A stretch of 64,000 nucleotides of DNA from Actinomadura craniellae (GTDB taxonomy: Bacteria > Actinomycetota > Actinomycetes > Streptosporangiales > Streptosporangiaceae), in contig NZ_QLYX01000011.1 in NCBI RefSeq assembly GCF_003289645.1, positions 62,001 through 126,000 on the forward strand, given 5' to 3'. The position numbers were made by a program, and so were the translations under genes. This document shows, piece after piece, positions 17,377 through 25,539 of this stretch (the first letter of the stretch is position 1; each line of letters starts with the position of its first letter). A model generated the notes under the pieces. The model saw only the letters and a program-made list of their open reading frames with translations. It did not search any database and had not been told where the DNA came from.

Positions 17377-18996
17377 ATGAGACCCGTGCGCATCGCACTG
17401 CTCACATCCGTCCTGTCCGTCCTGTCGATGGCCGCCGCCGTACCGGCCGTCGCCCACACCAAACCGCCCGAATCCGGGTCCTCGGCCGTCGTCCGGACCG
17501 ACAAGGGGACGGTGCGGGGCCTGGTCCGGGAGGACCACCGGTTGTTCCAGGGCATCCCGTACGCCAAGCCCCCGGTCGGGAAGCTGCGGTGGACCGAGCC
17601 CCGGCCGGCGGACCCGTGGCGGGGCGTCCTCGACGGGACGGCTCCGCGCAGCCAGTGCGCCCAGCCCGCCCCCGCGTACGGCGGCACGGCCACGTACGAG
17701 GAGGACTGCCTCTACCTGAACGTCACGACCCCGGACCGCCGCGACCGCCACGGAAAGGGCCACGCCAGGCTGCCCGTCATGGTGTGGCTGCACGGCGGCG
17801 GCAACACCACCGGGAACGGCTCCAGCTACAACGGGGCCAAGCTCGCGGTGGACGGGAACGTCGTCGTCGTCACGATCCACTACCGTCTCGGCGCGCTCGG
17901 CTGGCTGGCGCACCCCGCGTTCGAGGCCGGCGACCAGCGGCGCTACCAGGCGGGCAACTACGGGCTGCTCGACCAGCAGGCCGCGCTGCGCTGGGTGCAG
18001 CGCAACATCACCGCCTTCGGCGGCGACCCGCGCAACGTGACCCTCTTCGGCGAGTCCGCCGGCTCCGCGGACACCTGCGCCAACCTCGCCTCACCGCCGG
18101 CCAGGGGCCTGTTCCACAAGGCCATCCCGCAGAGCGGCACGTGCGCGTCCCCCTCGCACACCGCGCCCACGGCGGAGGCCAACGCGCAGAACTTCGCCGG
18201 GGCCGTGGGCTGCGGTGAGGAGACCACCCCCGCCGGGACGGCCGCGTGCCTGCGCGCGCTGCCGGCCAAGACGCTGGTGGACACTTTCCTGTCCACCGGC
18301 ATGGGCGCCGGCCCCGTCACGGGCGGCGACCACGTGCTGCCGCTACGCCCCCGCGACGCCCTGGAGCAGGGCAAGCTCCACCGCGTGCCGATCATGCACG
18401 GCAACACCCTGGACGAGATGCGGGTCTACGTCGCCGGGACCTACCCCAGGCCCATCACGGTGGCGCAGTACGAGCAGATCGTCCGCACCACCTACGGGGC
18501 GAACGCCGACAAGGTCCTCGCGCGCTACCCCGCCGCGGACTACCCCGACCTGCGGATCGGCCTGGCCACGATGCAGACCCACTTCGGCGGCGGCCTGTCG
18601 AGCTGCCTGACCCAGACCGGGTTCAAGCTGTTCGAGAAGACCGGGGTCCCGGTGTACGCCTACCAGTTCGCCGACCGGAACGCCCCGCCCCTGATCGAGG
18701 TCCCCGACTACGAGGAGGGCGCCCAGCACGCGACGGAGCTGACCTACCTGTTCCCCGGCCTGCTCGGTGAACTGGACGCCAAACAGCAACGCCTGTCGGA
18801 CGCCATGGTCGGCTACTGGACCTCGTTCGCCCACACCGGCCGCCCGAAGGCCCACGGCGCCCCCCGCTGGCCCGCCTACCGCTCCACCGGCGACGTGCTC
18901 AGCCTCGCCCCCGGCGAGCGCGGCACGGACGGCATCCGCCTGGTGGACACCTACGAGCAGAGCAACTGCGCCTTCTGGGAGTCCCTGACCACCTGA
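17377..18996 (+). CDS. Secreted type-B carboxylesterase
   Basis: 539 aa. It has a signal peptide with RPVR n-region and hydrophobic core IALLTSVLSVLSMAAAV, with cleavage likely after AVA-HT. The carboxylesterase/lipase fold is clear: FQGIPYAKPPVGKLRW, EDCLYLNV, oxyanion-hole HGGG near residue 140, and nucleophile elbow LFGESAGSADT near residue 225. An acidic residue near DEMRVYV and a histidine in GAQHATELTYLF are candidates for the rest of the triad. It should hydrolyse carboxylic esters outside the cell. AAGAGG lies 5 nt before the ATG. A strong hairpin follows the stop. Confidence 0.93.
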   Translation: MRPVRIALLTSVLSVLSMAAAVPAVAHTKPPESGSSAVVRTDKGTVRGLVREDHRLFQGIPYAKPPVGKLRWTEPRPADPWRGVLDGTAPRSQCAQPAPAYGGTATYEEDCLYLNVTTPDRRDRHGKGHARLPVMVWLHGGGNTTGNGSSYNGAKLAVDGNVVVVTIHYRLGALGWLAHPAFEAGDQRRYQAGNYGLLDQQAALRWVQRNITAFGGDPRNVTLFGESAGSADTCANLASPPARGLFHKAIPQSGTCASPSHTAPTAEANAQNFAGAVGCGEETTPAGTAACLRALPAKTLVDTFLSTGMGAGPVTGGDHVLPLRPRDALEQGKLHRVPIMHGNTLDEMRVYVAGTYPRPITVAQYEQIVRTTYGANADKVLARYPAADYPDLRIGLATMQTHFGGGLSSCLTQTGFKLFEKTGVPVYAYQFADRNAPPLIEVPDYEEGAQHATELTYLFPGLLGELDAKQQRLSDAMVGYWTSFAHTGRPKAHGAPRWPAYRSTGDVLSLAPGERGTDGIRLVDTYEQSNCAFWESLTT

Positions 18997-19020
18997 CCGC
19001 CCCGGACCGCAACCCGGAAC

Positions 19021-19074
19021 CGGCCGGCCTCGGCCGCCCCGCCCCTCCACGGCGCGGGCACCCGAGGCCGGCCG
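19021..19074. terminator. Hairpin terminator after esterase
   Basis: A perfect 13-bp stem, CGGCCGGCCTCGG (19021-19033) with CCGAGGCCGGCCG (19062-19074), encloses a 28-nt loop. It sits between the esterase stop and the convergent gene ending at 19139, so it can serve both directions. There is no T-run. Confidence 0.7.
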
Positions 19075-19138
19075 CTTCCGCGGTACCGATGACGTGCCGA
19101 CCGCCGGTCGCCGCCCAGGCCGGGCTGCCGCGGCTCGG

Positions 19139-19600
19139 TCAGGGTGTCTTGACCTGGACGGCGAAGACCGGGAAGCGATACTCGACAGGTTCGTCGGGGA
19201 TCTCGGTGGCGTTCCGCAGCCCGTCCCAGATCACGAACCCCGGGTGCCGGTCGGCCGCCATGCGGTCGAGAACCTCTTCAGGGCGGTCCACCGGGCGGAA
19301 GAGACCGCGGAAGGGAAGCTCGGCAGGCTGCGCCGAGGCCACCGAGCAGCGCAGTTGCCCGGCCTGCTCGTCGTACCAGGCGTAGAAGGTGACGGGGCCG
19401 GGCGCGTCGGCGAAACGTTCGCGAAGCCGTTCTCCGACCGTGCTGAGGGCATGTGCGACCGGCACGAGATCGAACCGGGCGGGATCGAAACCGTAGGCGG
19501 TCATGTTGTTCCGAGCCTCGGCATCGACGTCGTCAGGTATGAGGAGCAGTTCATCGTCAGGGAAGGACCGCAGCAGTTCGGCGAGATCCTTCGACACCAT
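19139..19600 (-). CDS. Hypothetical protein
   Basis: 153 aa beginning MVSKDLAELLRSFPDDELLL; the frame upstream of this ATG loses codon bias. It is acidic and soluble, with no membrane segment. A central TFYAWYDEQAGQLRCSVAS stretch and the C-terminal VIWDGLRNATEIPDEPVEYR suggest a mixed alpha/beta fold. I do not recognise the family. It is divergent from a small XRE protein, separated by 172 bp of A+T-richer DNA, so the two may form a regulated pair, but nothing in the sequence identifies it as a toxin. Confidence 0.6.
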   Translation of the reverse strand: MVSKDLAELLRSFPDDELLLIPDDVDAEARNNMTAYGFDPARFDLVPVAHALSTVGERLRERFADAPGPVTFYAWYDEQAGQLRCSVASAQPAELPFRGLFRPVDRPEEVLDRMAADRHPGFVIWDGLRNATEIPDEPVEYRFPVFAVQVKTP

Positions 19601-19772
19601 GCGCCTCCGACGATCGGTGTTCCCTGCGGGCGAAGTCGTCAGGTTCGCATGTGCCCGGCCTTCGGCACACGCTAGTTTCGTACGGCCGATCCGGTGGAGA
19701 CGGCTGTTCCCCGAGCTCTGCCGTATTGATCTCTGTACGATCGTGCGTGAGCGCTCTTTGGCAGGTTGAGCA

Positions 19773-20099
19773 GTGAACCACTCCCAGTGGAAGACCCGGC
19801 GCATCAAGACGCTCCGAGAGGGAACGGTCGAGGAGTCCCCCGCCTACGTGGAGGCCGGACACGCCTTGGCGCTCGGGCAGGCCGTCTACGGCCACCGCAC
19901 CGCCCTCGGCCTCTCCCAGTCCGAACTGGCCTGCCGCGCGGGCATGACCCAGCCGCAGATCTCCAACGTCGAAGGCGGCGACTCCGCACCGACTCTGCCC
20001 CTGCTCACCCGCCTCACCGTGGCCCTGGACGCCGCCTTGACCATCAGACTGGACGACGGCAGCTCGACCTTCGTCTTCACACCCCATCAGGCCCGCTGA
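19773..20099 (+). CDS. Small XRE-family HTH protein (antitoxin-like)
   Basis: 108 aa from GTG 19773. The HTH is canonical for XRE/Cro: ALGQAVYGHRTALGLSQSEL, LACRAGMTQPQISNVEGGDS, TLPLLTRLTVALDAALTIRL. The tail (DGSSTFVFTPHQAR) is short, as in HigA-type antitoxins and small regulators. No RelE/HigB toxin gene is adjacent on the same strand, so it is either a solitary regulator or acts with the divergent hypothetical gene. The 56-bp palindrome at 20165 lies downstream of its stop. Confidence 0.8.
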   Translation: MNHSQWKTRRIKTLREGTVEESPAYVEAGHALALGQAVYGHRTALGLSQSELACRAGMTQPQISNVEGGDSAPTLPLLTRLTVALDAALTIRLDDGSSTFVFTPHQAR

Positions 20100-20164
20100 C
20101 CTGAAAAGCCCCACACGGACGACCACACCTAAGCCACCCGAACGAACCGCTGTCAGAAAAGGTC

Positions 20165-20220
20165 CGGTGATCGTTGAGGATAGGTGGGGCTGCAGCCCCA
20201 CCTATCCTCAACGATCACCG
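20165..20220. repeat. Perfect 56-bp palindrome
   Basis: 28-bp arms (20165-20192 and 20193-20220) are exactly complementary with no spacer, centred on CTGCAG. It lies between the stops of the convergent XRE gene (20099) and the last DUF397 gene (20232). A bidirectional terminator is the simplest role, but stems of this length without a loop are rare and usually unstable in replication. Confidence 0.95.
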
Positions 20221-20231
20221 CCGCACCTGGA

Positions 20232-20426
20232 TCAGGTGCTGGATTCATCGCGCTTCAACCTGGCGATCAGGTGCGCAAAGCTCTCGGGTGAGAGGGACAG
20301 GTATCCATCCTGGGGAGCCTTGCTGTCGCGGATGCCGATGACGTTGGGAAGGCGGGCAAGTTCCACGCAGTCACTGTTCTCTATTCCGCCGCTACGGCTT
20401 GATTTCCGCCATTCGGGGGTGTTCAT
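20232..20426 (-). CDS. DUF397 protein, copy 4 (most distal)
   Basis: 64 aa beginning MNTPEWRKSSRSGGIENSD. It has the DUF397 core W-R-K-S-S, C-V-E-L, IGIRDSKAP and a C-terminal helix SFAHLIARLKRDE. DUF397 proteins pair with Scr1-type XRE regulators in actinomycetes, where some affect development or antibiotic production. The ATG at 20426 has GGGGAGT 6 nt upstream; an in-frame TTG at 20456 has none. It is the most diverged copy (QDGYLSLSPES where the others have EAGHLRLSN). Confidence 0.85.
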   Translation of the reverse strand: MNTPEWRKSSRSGGIENSDCVELARLPNVIGIRDSKAPQDGYLSLSPESFAHLIARLKRDESST

Positions 20427-20460
20427 CGCGGGACTCCCCATGAGTTGCTTGATCAAGTAC

Positions 20461-20646
20461 TCAGGCGCTGGGCTCGTTGTGCTTCACGCTGGCGATCAGA
20501 GCAGCGAAGTCTTCGTTGCTGAGGCGGAGGTGCCCCGCTTCAGGGGCTTTGCTGTCGCGGATGCCGATGGTGCCAGGGAACGCGGCGATCTCAACACAGT
20601 CTCCGCCGCTGGTGTTGCTATGGCTGGACTTGCGCCACTGGATCAT
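20461..20646 (-). CDS. DUF397 protein, copy 3
   Basis: 61 aa beginning MIQWRKSSHSNTSGGDCVEI. It has the DUF397 core with IGIRDSKAPEAGHLRLSNED and the C-terminal helix FAALIASVKHNEPSA, identical at its C-terminus to copy 1. CGGAGA lies 4 nt before the ATG. The stop is 34 nt upstream of copy 4. It may be an alternative partner of the XRE regulator at 21106. Confidence 0.87.
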   Translation of the reverse strand: MIQWRKSSHSNTSGGDCVEIAAFPGTIGIRDSKAPEAGHLRLSNEDFAALIASVKHNEPSA

Positions 20647-20713
20647 CTCGTCTCCGTGTTTTGCGGATCAGGTCTCGTGAGAGTTCTACAGGTAGTGCGG
20701 TTGATCCGGCTGT

Positions 20714-20908
20714 TCAGGAGTTGGGTTCACCGTGCTTCACGCTGGCGATCAGGGCGGCGAAGCTTTCGTTGCTGAGGCGGAGGTGCCCCGCTTCGGGGGC
20801 CTTGCTGTCGCGGATGCCGATGGCGCCGGGGAGGCGGGCCAGTTCGACGCAGTCGGTGTCGTCGATCGGGCCGCTACGGCTTGATTTCCGCCATTCGGGG
20901 GTGTTCAT
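20714..20908 (-). CDS. DUF397 protein, copy 2
   Basis: 64 aa beginning MNTPEWRKSSRSGPIDDTD, nearly the same N-terminus as copy 4 but with the C-terminal half of copies 1 and 3 (IGIRDSKAPEAGHLRLSNES). This mosaic is best explained by duplication or recombination. The ATG at 20908 is preceded by GGGGAGT at 6 nt; an in-frame TTG at 20938 lies just after the copy 1 stop but lacks an RBS. Confidence 0.87.
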   Translation of the reverse strand: MNTPEWRKSSRSGPIDDTDCVELARLPGAIGIRDSKAPEAGHLRLSNESFAALIASVKHGEPNS

Positions 20909-20942
20909 CGCGGGACTCCCCATGAGTTGCTTGATCAAGTAC

Positions 20943-21143
20943 TCAGGCGCTGGGCTCGTTGTGCTTCACGCTGGCGATCAGAGCAGCGAAGTCTTCGTTG
21001 CTGAGGCGGAGGTGCCCCGCTTCAGGGGCCTTGCTGTCGCGGATGCCGATGCTGCCGGTGAGCGCAGCGACTTCGACGCAGTCCGTCTGCCCGGAGCTTC
21101 CGCCGCTACGGCTCGATTTCCGCCACATCACTTGGACGCTCAT
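20943..21143 (-). CDS. DUF397 protein, copy 1 (overlaps XRE gene)
   Basis: 66 aa beginning MSVQVMWRKSSRSGGSSGQT. Its start overlaps the 3' end of the XRE/DUF5753 gene by 38 nt, the normal arrangement for the cognate DUF397 partner, with GGAG 8 nt upstream. It contains DCVEVAALTGSIGIRDSKAP and the shared tail HLRLSNEDFAALIASVKHNE. It is the most likely direct binding partner or antagonist of the regulator. Confidence 0.88.
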   Translation of the reverse strand: MSVQVMWRKSSRSGGSSGQTDCVEVAALTGSIGIRDSKAPEAGHLRLSNEDFAALIASVKHNEPSA

Positions 21144-21948
21144 CCATCGACTCCAATACTCGGCTGATGAGGACACGTGAAGAGTCACGGGAAAGGGCAT
21201 CGGTCCCGATCCGGTCATACCGTATTCCGTACATATGTACCTCTGCAGGGTCTTTGACCAGTCTCCCACCCCCGCACGCCTCGACGTAGGCGACTGTCTC
21301 GCGTCCCACAGTCATGACCTTGAATGATCCTTCGAGGCCCAGGTGGAATCCGACTGACCTGGGCACCACTCTGAGCATCACATTGGGCTGGGAAGACACC
21401 TCCAGAAGCCGGGAGAGTTGCCTGCGCATCACGGCGGCGCCTCCGACCACACGGTCTACGACGTCTTCATCCAGAAGAACCCACAGCAGCGGAGGATCGG
21501 GCCTGTTCAGCGCCTCTTGCCGCGCCAACCGTGCTCGGACGGAGTCTTCAACATCCTTGGCACCACCCTGGGCGAAGAGCGCGCGGGCGTATTCCTCGAT
21601 CTGTAGAAGCCCAGGAATCACCGAACGCTCGTAGACCCTGATCTCTGATGCCTTGGCCTCATACTTTAGATGCGCCTTGAACCAGTTGGAGTCATGGCCG
21701 GCCTTCGCGTAGCGAACGAGTCGTTGGAAGTGGTCGTTGAGATTCCAGAGTTCATCAAGGATCTTGGCCTTGGTCTGGTCGAGACGGACCCGGCCAGCCT
21801 CCATGTTGGAGACGGCTTGTCGGTTGACCTTGAGGTGCAGCCCGAGTTGGGCGCAGGAGAGTCCGTGCTTGGTGCGGTAGAAGTGCAGGTCAACGGCCAC
21901 CCAGTCCCACAGCGAGTTGTCCGGATCGAGTAACTCCCTGAGTGCCAT
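21106..21948 (-). CDS. XRE regulator with DUF5753 (Scr1 family)
   Basis: 280 aa. The N-terminal XRE HTH (LHFYRTKHGLSCAQLGLHLK, VNRQAVSNMEAGRVRLDQ) covers residues 20-65. DUF5753 then starts at about residue 95 with the family signature YERSVIPGLLQIEEYARALF, followed by RLARQEALNRPDPPLLWVLL and VGFHLGLEGSFKVM. The family pairs with DUF397 proteins and often with a SpoIIAB-like ATPase, as in the abaA and whiJ/bldB-type loci of Streptomyces. AGGAGG lies 4 nt before the ATG. The gene and its neighbourhood are clearly lower in G+C (about 55-60 % by eye), suggesting acquisition. Confidence 0.93.
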   Translation of the reverse strand: MALRELLDPDNSLWDWVAVDLHFYRTKHGLSCAQLGLHLKVNRQAVSNMEAGRVRLDQTKAKILDELWNLNDHFQRLVRYAKAGHDSNWFKAHLKYEAKASEIRVYERSVIPGLLQIEEYARALFAQGGAKDVEDSVRARLARQEALNRPDPPLLWVLLDEDVVDRVVGGAAVMRRQLSRLLEVSSQPNVMLRVVPRSVGFHLGLEGSFKVMTVGRETVAYVEACGGGRLVKDPAEVHMYGIRYDRIGTDALSRDSSRVLISRVLESMDERPSDVAEIEP

Positions 21949-22180
21949 CCCGCCTCCTCGGCGTCTTCAATGTCTTTTCGAGACGCGATAAGTGTCCCCA
22001 GCGGGCAGATCCTTGTCCCTGAAATCGGAAAACGAGGCACGCACGATTTGCTGCCTCGTGGGACCAGGGAGTGCCAATGTGCAGGACATTTCCTATCGAA
22101 ATTCCCGAATCGGGCAATAAGGCTATTCCGCGCCAAGGATGCGGCGGGCGTGCCAGTCAGGTCAGGGCGGGGGTCGCGTC

Positions 22181-22558
22181 GTGATCCTCATGCCGTTGCG
22201 GGTGCGGCTCGCGCCCGCCGCCGCGTCCGTGGGGATCGCGCGGGACCGGGTGCGGCGGCACCTGGAGGCGGCGGGTTGTCCACACCTTGTGGAGGATGCC
22301 GTCCTCATCGTCTCCGAGCTCGTCACCAACGCTGCGCGGGCGTCCCGGCCGGACCGGCCGATCGAGCTGCGGGCGCGCCTGGACGGGGGCAGGCTGCTGA
22401 TCGAGGTGGAAGACTCCTCGCCCGGCGTCCCCCGCACCAGGCGGCTCACGGCCGACAGCCTCTCCGGCCGGGGGCTGCACATCGTCACCGCCCTGGCCAC
22501 CGAATGCGGCCACACCCCCACACCCCACGGAAAAGTCGTATGGGCCCTGCTCGGGTGA
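22181..22558 (+). CDS. HATPase anti-sigma-factor-like protein
   Basis: 125 aa from GTG 22181, preceded by GGGGG at about 7 nt; ATG 22190 is also possible. It is a GHKL/HATPase_c_2 domain: the N-box VLIVSELVTNAARAS near residue 45, the G1 segment LLIEVEDSSPGVPR near 75, and the G2 segment LSGRGLHIVTAL near 100. Such proteins act as SpoIIAB/RsbW-type kinases or anti-sigma factors, and in actinomycetes are often encoded beside Scr1-type XRE/DUF397 genes. Here it is divergent from the XRE regulator by about 230 bp. A functional link is inferred from that repeated association. Confidence 0.88.
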   Translation: MILMPLRVRLAPAAASVGIARDRVRRHLEAAGCPHLVEDAVLIVSELVTNAARASRPDRPIELRARLDGGRLLIEVEDSSPGVPRTRRLTADSLSGRGLHIVTALATECGHTPTPHGKVVWALLG

Positions 22559-22837
22559 CGCGGGCGTGCAGCCCGGAAACCACCGCACGGCGAACATGCC
22601 CGGGACGGCGGAAAAGGGATCCGCGACGATGCGGGGCAAGGGGCGCCGGCTTCATCGGCGACCTACTTGTCCCGGCCGAGGTCATCGAGCGCGGGGTGAC
22701 CTGGACATGACCGGGCCCGGCGCGCCGCGCGGCCGGGGAGCCGAAATCCGCCCGGTGCGGCGGATCGCCGGTCCGCGCCGGAACGAAGGCCCATACTGGG
22801 GCGAAGGCCCGGTCGGATCGGCCCCGGGAGGGCGGCG

Positions 22838-23155
22838 ATGAGCCGAGGTACCGCACGAGCGCTGGCGGCGGCGGGCACCGTCGCGGTGGCGGCGCTGGTC
22901 AACGTGGCCACGGGTGTCCTCACCCAGCACTGGACCGCGGCCTGGGGTGCGGCGGCCGGCGTGCTGGTCCTGCTCGGCGGTGGCCTGCAGGCGTGGCTCA
23001 CCGTTTCCGAGCGGGGCCCCGCGGGAGCCCAGCGGTCCGCCGGCAACAGGGTGGGCGGGTCGATCAGGCAGACCATGCGCGGGTCCGGTGAGCAGTCCGT
23101 CACCGACTCCGAGGCCGGTGGTGACCTCGTCCAGGAGCAGGGGCCGCCGTCCTGA
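22838..23155 (+). CDS. Small two-TM protein with C-terminal motif shared with NACHT protein
   Basis: 105 aa, ATG preceded by GGGAGG. Residues 6-28 and 34-56 are hydrophobic (RALAAAGTVAVAALVNVATG; AAAGVLVLLGGGLQAWLTV), predicting a membrane hairpin. The rest is a short soluble tail with NRVGGSIRQTMRGS and then QSVTDSEAGGDLVQEQ. The last stretch matches the N-terminus of the neighbouring NACHT ATPase (QSVTHSRVGRDLIQNF) at about 11 of 16 positions. A membrane effector carrying a short adaptor motif copied at the sensor's N-terminus is the layout of bacterial amyloid-signalling pairs; that reading is inference. The gene converges on the NACHT gene with 9 nt between stops. Confidence 0.65.
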   Translation: MSRGTARALAAAGTVAVAALVNVATGVLTQHWTAAWGAAAGVLVLLGGGLQAWLTVSERGPAGAQRSAGNRVGGSIRQTMRGSGEQSVTDSEAGGDLVQEQGPPS

Positions 23156-23164
23156 GCGGACGGC

Positions 23165-25452
23165 TCAGCCGAAATGGCTCCGGAAATGGAAGACCTGGTC
23201 GACCGTGAGCTGGGGATTCCGCCATTCGACCCTGGCCTTGCAGGGCGCGGAGTCGAGGCGGCGGAAGGTGACGGAGAGTTCGTCGAACCGCCGGGGAAGC
23301 CGCCATTCGAGGGCACTGGCAGCGGTGCGGCGGCGCCCGTCCAGCACTTGGACCGAACGCACCGGTGACGCGTCGGTGACCACCGTCATCTCGATGGCGG
23401 CGGTCGGACATCCCTTCACCGACAGGGTTCCGCGAAGGTTCCCGTAGGCGAGCTTCATGAAGGGGGCGTCATTGGTGCGGAGCCTGCTGGTGACCCCCGC
23501 CGCGGGCGGCACGTCCCAGTACCAGGTGTAGCTGCGCATGGAGGAGCCCCCGCTCTCGCTCCTCAGCCCGGGTTCGTATCCGGACCGGTAGTCGAAGTTC
23601 TCGCCCACCGGCAGTACCGCCAGAAGCAGCGCGGGCAGGACCACGATGGCGATCTGGACGGCGAGCCGTAACAGCGGCACGTAGAGCAGCCTGCCGAACA
23701 TCCTCAAAGGCGGGGCCGCGTTCCCGTCGCCCTGGTGGGACGTGGCCCGGAACGGGCTGGAACCGCCGGCCTCGCCGAGGCGGTCCTGCAGCAGGGCGTG
23801 CCGGAACTGGTACGCCGTTCCGGGCTGCCGCAGCACTCCCTGCCGATGGGCGTCCTCCAGGAACCTCAGCAGGCGCAGCGGAAGCCGCCGGCTGAGCGCG
23901 AGCTCGATCCGGGTGAGGAAGAACGCCCCCCAGGCCGTGGTGATCAGTGTCGTCGAGCCGAACAGCAGGCCGTAGCCCACCGCGTAGCGCCACACGGTGT
24001 CCGGATCCGTGCCCAGCCCGCCGCCGAGCCCGGCGCCCACGAGCCCGCCGGTCAGCACACCGGCGCCGGTCGCGAGGAACGTCGCCAGGGCCCGGTAGAC
24101 CCGTAACTGGGTGCGGATCCCCAAGGTGCGCCCGCCGGTGCCGACCTCGACCCGGTCGGCGACGAGTCCCTTGTGCGCCTTGACGTAGGCGAAGAAGCCG
24201 ACCACCCCGATGACCAGGCCGAAGACCGGGCCGAGGACGAGATGGTTGAGCCACCCGGAGCCGGCCGCGAGGATCAGCGCCGCGCAGCCGTGCGCGGATC
24301 CGGAGGTGAGGTTCCACCACTGCAGGTCACGCGGCCCGTGCGCCAGCGTGCCGAGCCACCGCCGGGCCTGCCGGGGCGTGTAGGGCGAATCCCGGTGCTC
24401 GGAGTAGGCGGCCGGGATGAACGCGTCGAGCAGGTGACGCTCCAGGGCGCCGGCGTCGCCGAACGGGACTCGTCGAGCAGTTCGGCCGGGTCGTTCTCGG
24501 GTTCCGTGTAGGTGACGCGGAAGAGGTACAGCATCAGCGGTGTCGCCAGGGCCGTGGCCAGCGGGCCGTCCGGCTCGGCGCGCAGCCGGTCGAGTACCGG
24601 CCGCCAGCGGGGCGCGTCGGCCAGCACGTCGCGCAGGTAGGCGGCGCCGGTCTCCGCGGTGACCGGCTCGATCTCCACCGCCACGGCCCGGCTCAGCGGT
24701 TCCCCCGACTCCTCGACGGTGGTGTAGTACTCGCCGGTGCGGCACGTCAGCACGAAGCCCCTACGGCGGGTGAAGGCCGAGTCCAGGCGTTTGACGAGGT
24801 TCCGGGAACTCCGGCCGGCCTCGTCGAGGCCGTCGAGCACCGGCAGGACGAGCCCGGCGTCCAGCAGCCGCTGTGCGATGCCGTGACCGTACCGCTCCCG
24901 CAGGTCGGGGAAGTCCGCCAGGAGGCGGTCGGCCATCCAGTCGGCGAGCCGTACCTCGGGGTTCCACGACGACAGCGAGAAGAACACCGGCACGGGCGCG
25001 TCCGGAGCGCGGTCATCGAGCAGGTCGAGGGCGAGGAGCATGGCCAGGATCGTCTTCCCGGCCCCGGGTTCGCCCAGGATGACGAGCTGCCGGTGCGGCA
25101 GGCCGCGGAACAGGTCGGCGATCTCCCCGGCGTCGCCGCGCAACCGTAACCGGGTCGGCCGCCCGGGCACCGTCCCGCCCAGCAGGACCTCCGGCAGCGC
25201 CTGCACCGGCCGCTCGGTGGAACGGACCCGCACCGACAGCGGGGCGGGCCGCCAGATGTCGCGGTACCCGGTCTCCCGCCGCAGCCGCCCGCCGACCGCC
25301 TCGGCGAGCAGTTCCACCGCCCCGTCGAGCGGCTGCACCGGCTCGGCGGTGACGTTCTCGACGGTGAAGTTCTGGATGAGGTCCCTGCCGACACGGGAGT
25401 GCGTGACGGACTGGCCGACGGCGGGACGGCCCCGCCGGAGTCTGCCTGCCAT
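23165..25452 (-). pseudogene. NACHT-domain STAND ATPase with internal frameshift
   Basis: The reading is split into two frames that together give about 762 aa. Frame one (residues 1-330) carries the shared N-terminal motif near residues 12-28, Walker A GEPGAGKT (127-134), Walker B LVLPVLDGLDE (201-211), sensor-like FVLTCRTGEY (233-242) and TPLMLYLFRVTYTEPENDPA. It then breaks after LLDESR. Frame two continues at FGDAGALERHLLDAFIPAAY, followed by several membrane helices and a beta-rich C-terminal domain ending in FHFRSHFG. One missing base near 24464 (GAACGGG for expected GAACCGGG on the plus strand) explains the shift. NACHT proteins are phage sensors or signalling switches. It may be a true pseudogene or a sequencing error. 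The ATG has GGTGGAG upstream. Confidence 0.85.
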
Positions 25453-25539
25453 CGCTCTCCACCGGCCGAACCTCGGGGATGGTTTCCGCCGATTGTCCCA
25501 GAGAAGCCCGTCACGTACCCGCCGAACCTGCCGCGGCGA

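Larger units (their letters stand above)
20389..21029. repeat. Direct repeat spanning DUF397 gene junctions (offset 482 bp)
   Basis: Bases 20389-20547 are identical to 20871-21029 (159 bp without a mismatch), and similarity continues with one mismatch to 20569/21051. Each copy covers the end of one DUF397 gene and the start of the next. The arrangement indicates that a two-gene unit was duplicated in tandem, recently or with gene conversion. Confidence 0.9.

Noticed and set aside
19773-20099. HigA antitoxin of a HigBA pair
   Set aside because: The HTH fits, but there is no adjacent same-strand HigB/RelE-like toxin, so only a small XRE protein is called.
20389-21051. Repeats in the DUF397 region as a CRISPR array or IS element
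   Set aside because: There are only two long copies 482 bp apart, both lie inside coding sequence, and there are no spacers, terminal inverted repeats or transposase.
24455-24475. Programmed ribosomal frameshift in the NACHT gene
   Set aside because: No slippery heptamer or downstream stem is evident; a simple one-base loss restores the family consensus.
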